DNA from: an uncultured Pelosinus sp.
Lineage (GTDB): Bacteria > Bacillota > Negativicutes > UMGS1260
NCBI GenBank assembly: GCA_900550105.1
Contig: URQW01000103.1
Location: 1 to 9,043, forward strand
DNA length: 9,043 nt
Reading direction: 5' to 3'
In this document: piece by piece, positions 6,539 to 9,043 of the stretch
How the letters are laid out: each line of letters begins with the position of its first letter
Position numbering within the stretch: the stretch's first letter is position 1
Program-made: the position numbers and the translations under genes
Notes under the pieces: generated by a model
What the model was told of the DNA's origin: nothing
The model's input: only the letters and a program-made list of their open reading frames with translations
The model's database searches: none

Positions 6539-7747
6539 ATGTTTAACACAATTGAAGAGGCCATTGAGGATATTAAACAAGGAAAAATGATTGTTGTTGT
6601 TGATGATGAAGACCGTGAAAATGAAGGCGATTTATTAATGGCTGCCGAAAAGGTAACGCCAGAAGCTGTCAATTTTATGGCTACTCATGCTCGTGGCCTA
6701 ATCTGCATGCCTGTTGACGGTGCACGGCTTGATGAACTCGAAATTCATCCTATGGTGGAAAACAACACTGACAACCATGAAACAGCGTTTACTGTATCCG
6801 TTGATGCGGTAACGACAACAACTGGGATTTCTGCTTTTGAACGGGCAGAGACCATCCGTTGCATTTTAGACAGTAAATGCAAACCAACGGATTTAAGACG
6901 TCCTGGCCATATTTTTCCGTTGCGCAGTCGCGAAGGCGGTGTTTTGCGTCGGGCGGGGCATACCGAAGCAGCAGTTGATTTGGCAAAGTTCGCCGGTCTT
7001 TATCCTGCTGGCGTGATTTGCGAAATCATGAATGAAGATGGGTCTATGGCGCGCATTGATTCGCTGCAAAAGTTTGTAAAACAGCATAATTTAAAACTGA
7101 TTACTGTTGCCGATTTGATTCGCTACCGGAAACGTCATGAAAAGCTGATTACGAAGGCAGCTGATGCAACGATGCCGACGAAATATGGTCAATTCCGGGT
7201 TGTTGCCTACGAGAGCGCACTTGATAAACAGTGCCATATTGCCTTAGTTAAAGGCGATGTTTCTGGCAAAGAAAATGTTCTTGTTCGTGTTCACTCTGAA
7301 TGCCTTACAGGCGATGTGTTGGGATCTTTGCGCTGCGATTGCGGCGATCAGTTGGCCGCATCTTTAAAGCGAATTGAAGCAGAAGGCGAAGGCGTACTGC
7401 TCTATATGCGTCAAGAAGGCCGCGGCATTGGTCTCGCTAATAAAATTCGCGCCTATGCTCTGCAAGATAAAGGCAGTGATACGGTAGAAGCCAATGAACT
7501 CTTAGGCTTTCCGCCGGACTTGCGTGAATACGGTATTGGCGCTCAAATTCTAGCCGATCTAGGCTTAACAAGTATTCGTTTGTTAACGAATAATCCGAGA
7601 AAACGTGCTGGTCTGGAAGGCTACGGTCTGAAAATTACCGAGCGGGTTCCCATGGAAATTCGTGCTAATAAATTCAACAACCGTTATTTATCAGTGAAAA
7701 AAGCAAAGTTAGGACATTTATTGAAACAGTATGAGGAGGCAAAATAA
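6539..7747 (+). CDS. ribBA: Bifunctional RibBA: 3,4-dihydroxy-2-butanone-4-phosphate synthase / GTP cyclohydrolase II
   Basis: This fusion feeds both arms of the pathway. The N-terminal half (about 1-200) converts ribulose 5-phosphate to dihydroxybutanone phosphate. It shows the acidic loop VVDDEDRENEGD (20-31), TTGISAFERAETI (94-106), RPGHIFPL (121-128), and RAGHTEAAVD with His141, which together with Glu27 should bind magnesium. The C-terminal half (about 205-402) opens GTP to the first pyrimidine intermediate. Its zinc site is Cys255, Cys266 and Cys268 in HSECLTGDVLGSLRCDCGD, followed by RQEGRGIGL and LREYGIGAQIL. Both halves look catalytically intact. The start ATG 6539 has GGAGGG (6528-6533) upstream. 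It ends one base before the ribH start codon, and its last codons contain the ribH ribosome binding site. Confidence 0.97.
   Translation: MFNTIEEAIEDIKQGKMIVVVDDEDRENEGDLLMAAEKVTPEAVNFMATHARGLICMPVDGARLDELEIHPMVENNTDNHETAFTVSVDAVTTTTGISAFERAETIRCILDSKCKPTDLRRPGHIFPLRSREGGVLRRAGHTEAAVDLAKFAGLYPAGVICEIMNEDGSMARIDSLQKFVKQHNLKLITVADLIRYRKRHEKLITKAADATMPTKYGQFRVVAYESALDKQCHIALVKGDVSGKENVLVRVHSECLTGDVLGSLRCDCGDQLAASLKRIEAEGEGVLLYMRQEGRGIGLANKIRAYALQDKGSDTVEANELLGFPPDLREYGIGAQILADLGLTSIRLLTNNPRKRAGLEGYGLKITERVPMEIRANKFNNRYLSVKKAKLGHLLKQYEEAK
7734..7739 (+). promoter_or_regulatory. Ribosome binding site deciding the ribH start
   Basis: AGGAGG inside the last codons of ribBA is nine bases before ATG 7749. 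The ribH frame also has an ATG at 7731, but this site would lie downstream of it, so the protein begins at 7749 (MSTIYEGN), which also matches the usual family N-terminus. Confidence 0.85.
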
Positions 7748-7748
7748 G

Positions 7749-8216
7749 ATGTCAACAATTTATGAAGGAAATTTGATTGCGAAAGATCTTCGTGTTGCTA
7801 TTGTGGTAGCTCGTTTTAATGAATTTATTACAAGTAAACTTTTGTCTGGAGCGAAGGATGCCTTATTGCGTCACGAAGCACAGGAAGATAATATTGATAC
7901 TGTTTGGGTTCCCGGCGCTTTTGAAATTCCTTTAGCGGCGCAAAAACTGGCGAAAAGTCAAAAATATGATGCTGTAATCTGCTTGGGAACAGTAATTCGT
8001 GGCAGCACTTCTCACTATGACTATGTTTGCTCTGAAGTATCCAAAGGAGTAGCTCATGTGGGACTGGAAACAGGCGTACCGACTATTTTTGGTGTACTTA
8101 CAACAGAAAATATCGAACAAGCGATTGAGCGAGCTGGCACAAAAGGCGGCAATAAAGGATTTGATGCCGCTATGTCCGCCATTGAAATGGCAAATCTATT
8201 AAGAAATATTGGATAA
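7749..8216 (+). CDS. ribH: 6,7-dimethyl-8-ribityllumazine synthase (riboflavin synthase beta subunit)
   Basis: The enzyme condenses the ribityl-diaminopyrimidine with dihydroxybutanone phosphate to give the lumazine used by RibE; family members assemble as pentamers or 60-mer capsids. The 155-residue protein has the usual order of motifs: VARFNEFIT (20-28, substrate-stacking Phe23), VPGAFEIP (54-61), GTVIRGSTSHYDYV (80-93) with the catalytic-type His89, GVPTIFGVLTTEN, and the phosphate-binding AGTKGGNKG near the C-terminus. All are intact. The start was set at 7749 by the AGGAGG at 7734-7739 and by family N-termini. It is the last recognisable riboflavin gene of the operon; 36 bases separate it from the next gene and contain no terminator-like hairpin. 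Confidence 0.97.
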   Translation: MSTIYEGNLIAKDLRVAIVVARFNEFITSKLLSGAKDALLRHEAQEDNIDTVWVPGAFEIPLAAQKLAKSQKYDAVICLGTVIRGSTSHYDYVCSEVSKGVAHVGLETGVPTIFGVLTTENIEQAIERAGTKGGNKGFDAAMSAIEMANLLRNIG

Positions 8217-8252
8217 AGATTACTTGTTTTACAATTATTTCCTGGGAAATGA

Positions 8253-8828
8253 GTGTTTGTTTTGAAAATAGCAATTGTAAGTGATACTCATGGATGTGCT
8301 GCTGCTTGGCAGCACATCTATGAAACCTATATGAGTGACGTTGACTCTATTATTCATGCTGGTGATATTTTATATCATGGACCACGCAATGAAATTCCGG
8401 CAGAATATAATCCTAAAAGTTTGATCGACATGCTGAATCAGCTGCCGCAGCCCTTCTTTTCCGTACAGGGAAACTGTGACAGTGAAGTCGATGGAATGGT
8501 TTTACAGTGGCCGATTCATCCTTCCTTTATGTACTTGCAGTTAGGTCGATATAAGATCGTAGTGCAGCACGGCCATACTTTAACAGATGATCAGAAGGTG
8601 AAATTAGCGCAGCGCTATCGGGCTAATTTATTTATTAGCGGTCATACTCATCTGCCTGTGCTTGCATCTCATGAAGGTGTGACTTTACTGAATCCCGGTT
8701 CGCCAGCTATGCCTAAAACAGCTGCTAAACGGGGTTCTTTTGCCTTACTTTTTGATCAAAAGATTCAGATTGTCGCCGTCGATAACGGGGAAGTGCTTAT
8801 GGAGGAAAACTATGGATCATTTAATTAA
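8253..8828 (+). CDS. yfcE: YfcE-type metallophosphodiesterase
   Basis: This 191-residue protein belongs to the calcineurin-like metallophosphatase superfamily, and the YfcE subgroup is a small cytosolic phosphodiesterase whose natural substrate is unsettled. Metal-binding motifs are all present: SDTHG (Asp11, His13), GD (Asp38), GNCD (Asn74), QHGH (His106) and SGHTH (His131, His133). LYHGPRNEIPAEYNP after the second motif is characteristic of YfcE. The start is uncertain: GTG 8253 has GGGA (8244-8247) five bases upstream, whereas TTG 8262 would give the more typical MKIAIVSDTHG. A perfect inverted repeat lies in its first codons (8293-8318). It overlaps the following gene by 17 bases. A TACAAT at 8230-8235 resembles a -10 box, but no good -35 accompanies it, so read-through from the riboflavin operon is possible. 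Confidence 0.93.
   Translation: MFVLKIAIVSDTHGCAAAWQHIYETYMSDVDSIIHAGDILYHGPRNEIPAEYNPKSLIDMLNQLPQPFFSVQGNCDSEVDGMVLQWPIHPSFMYLQLGRYKIVVQHGHTLTDDQKVKLAQRYRANLFISGHTHLPVLASHEGVTLLNPGSPAMPKTAAKRGSFALLFDQKIQIVAVDNGEVLMEENYGSFN
8293..8318 (+). repeat. Perfect 10-bp inverted repeat in the start of yfcE
   Basis: GATGTGCTGC (8293-8302) and GCAGCACATC (8309-8318) are exact reverse complements around a 6-base loop, TGCTTG. A G-U pair and an A-U pair (8291-8292 with 8319-8320) can extend the stem to 12. No U run follows, so it is not a classical terminator. It covers about codons 14-22 (GCAAAWQHI) of the gene. Confidence 0.85.
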
Positions 8829-9043
8829 AGCAACGGCAGGCGATGGCTTACGTATCCACGCCGCTGTTACCACCAAGCTGACAGAAGAAGCTCGACTTCG
8901 CCACAATTGTTCGCCTGTGGCCACAGCGGCGCTTGGTAGAACGATGACAGCAGCTTTGCTGTTTGCAGCTAACTTAAAAACAGAAGAAACGGTTACCCTA
9001 AGAGTAGCCGGTGATGGACCTTTAGGGGAGATCATTGTAGATG
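8812..9043 (+). CDS. hslO: Hsp33 redox-regulated chaperone (N-terminal part, cut by window end)
   Basis: The first 77 codons of a frame open to the window end read as an Hsp33 N-terminus: MDHLIKATAGDGLRIHAAVTT, then a helix-rich stretch with HNCSPVATAALGRTMTAALLFAA, and TVTLRVAGDGPLGEI. Hsp33 is a cytosolic holdase chaperone that is switched on by oxidation of a zinc-bound CxC and CxxC site near its C-terminus; that site lies beyond the window and cannot be checked. The start ATG 8812 has GGAGG (8801-8805) six bases upstream, inside the end of the yfcE gene, which it overlaps by 17 bases. The overlap implies co-transcription and probably translational coupling with yfcE. Confidence 0.93.
   Translation, partial: MDHLIKATAGDGLRIHAAVTTKLTEEARLRHNCSPVATAALGRTMTAALLFAANLKTEETVTLRVAGDGPLGEIIVD

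Noticed and set aside
8209..8235. Promoter before yfcE (TTGGAT with TACAAT)
   Set aside because: The -10-like TACAAT is good, but the spacing to TTGGAT is only 15 bases and the -35 overlaps the ribH end; too weak to list as a feature.
8817..9035. Reverse-strand open frame at the window end
   Set aside because: It is antisense to the Hsp33 gene, whose forward reading gives a clear family N-terminus with a good ribosome binding site.

Overview
The window looks like a Bacillota (Firmicutes-type) chromosome of moderate GC. The evidence is strong AGGAGG-type ribosome binding sites, GTG starts, a lipobox on the substrate-binding protein, an FMN riboswitch with an intrinsic terminator, and a ribD-ribE-ribBA-ribH operon. 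A diderm Firmicute such as a Negativicute would fit, but nothing here proves it. All genes are on the + strand, and no mobile element, CRISPR array, tRNA or rRNA was found.

Region 1 (1-4389) is a tightly packed five-gene ABC importer of the nickel/dipeptide (Nik/Dpp/Opp) class: the C-terminal end of the first permease, the second permease, a substrate-binding lipoprotein and two ATPases. Only the second ATPase carries the four-cysteine C-terminal extension seen in OppF/DppF/DppD-type subunits. The cargo (nickel, metal-metallophore or peptide) cannot be decided from this sequence.

Region 2 (4390-4706) is non-coding. It holds an FMN riboswitch aptamer (4449-4572) and a long intrinsic terminator hairpin with a U-rich tail (4594-4663). 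The 3' strand of aptamer helix P1 can instead pair with the 5' arm of the terminator, which gives a plausible FMN-dependent transcription switch. The aptamer has a 14-nt hairpin inserted in loop L2.

Region 3 (4707-8216) is the riboflavin operon. RibD (deaminase/reductase), RibE (riboflavin synthase), RibBA (DHBP synthase plus GTP cyclohydrolase II) and RibH (lumazine synthase) together cover GTP and ribulose 5-phosphate to riboflavin, apart from the pyrimidine-phosphate dephosphorylation step. FMN made from the product would shut the operon down through the riboswitch.

Region 4 (8217-9043) holds a YfcE-like metallophosphodiesterase and the N-terminal part of Hsp33 (hslO), which overlap by 17 nt. 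No clear terminator separates them from ribH. The window is mostly ordinary housekeeping DNA. The points that deserve a second look are the riboswitch details, a perfect inverted repeat at the start of yfcE, the long ribD/ribE overlap, and the unassigned transporter cargo. I found no sign of an undescribed multi-gene system.
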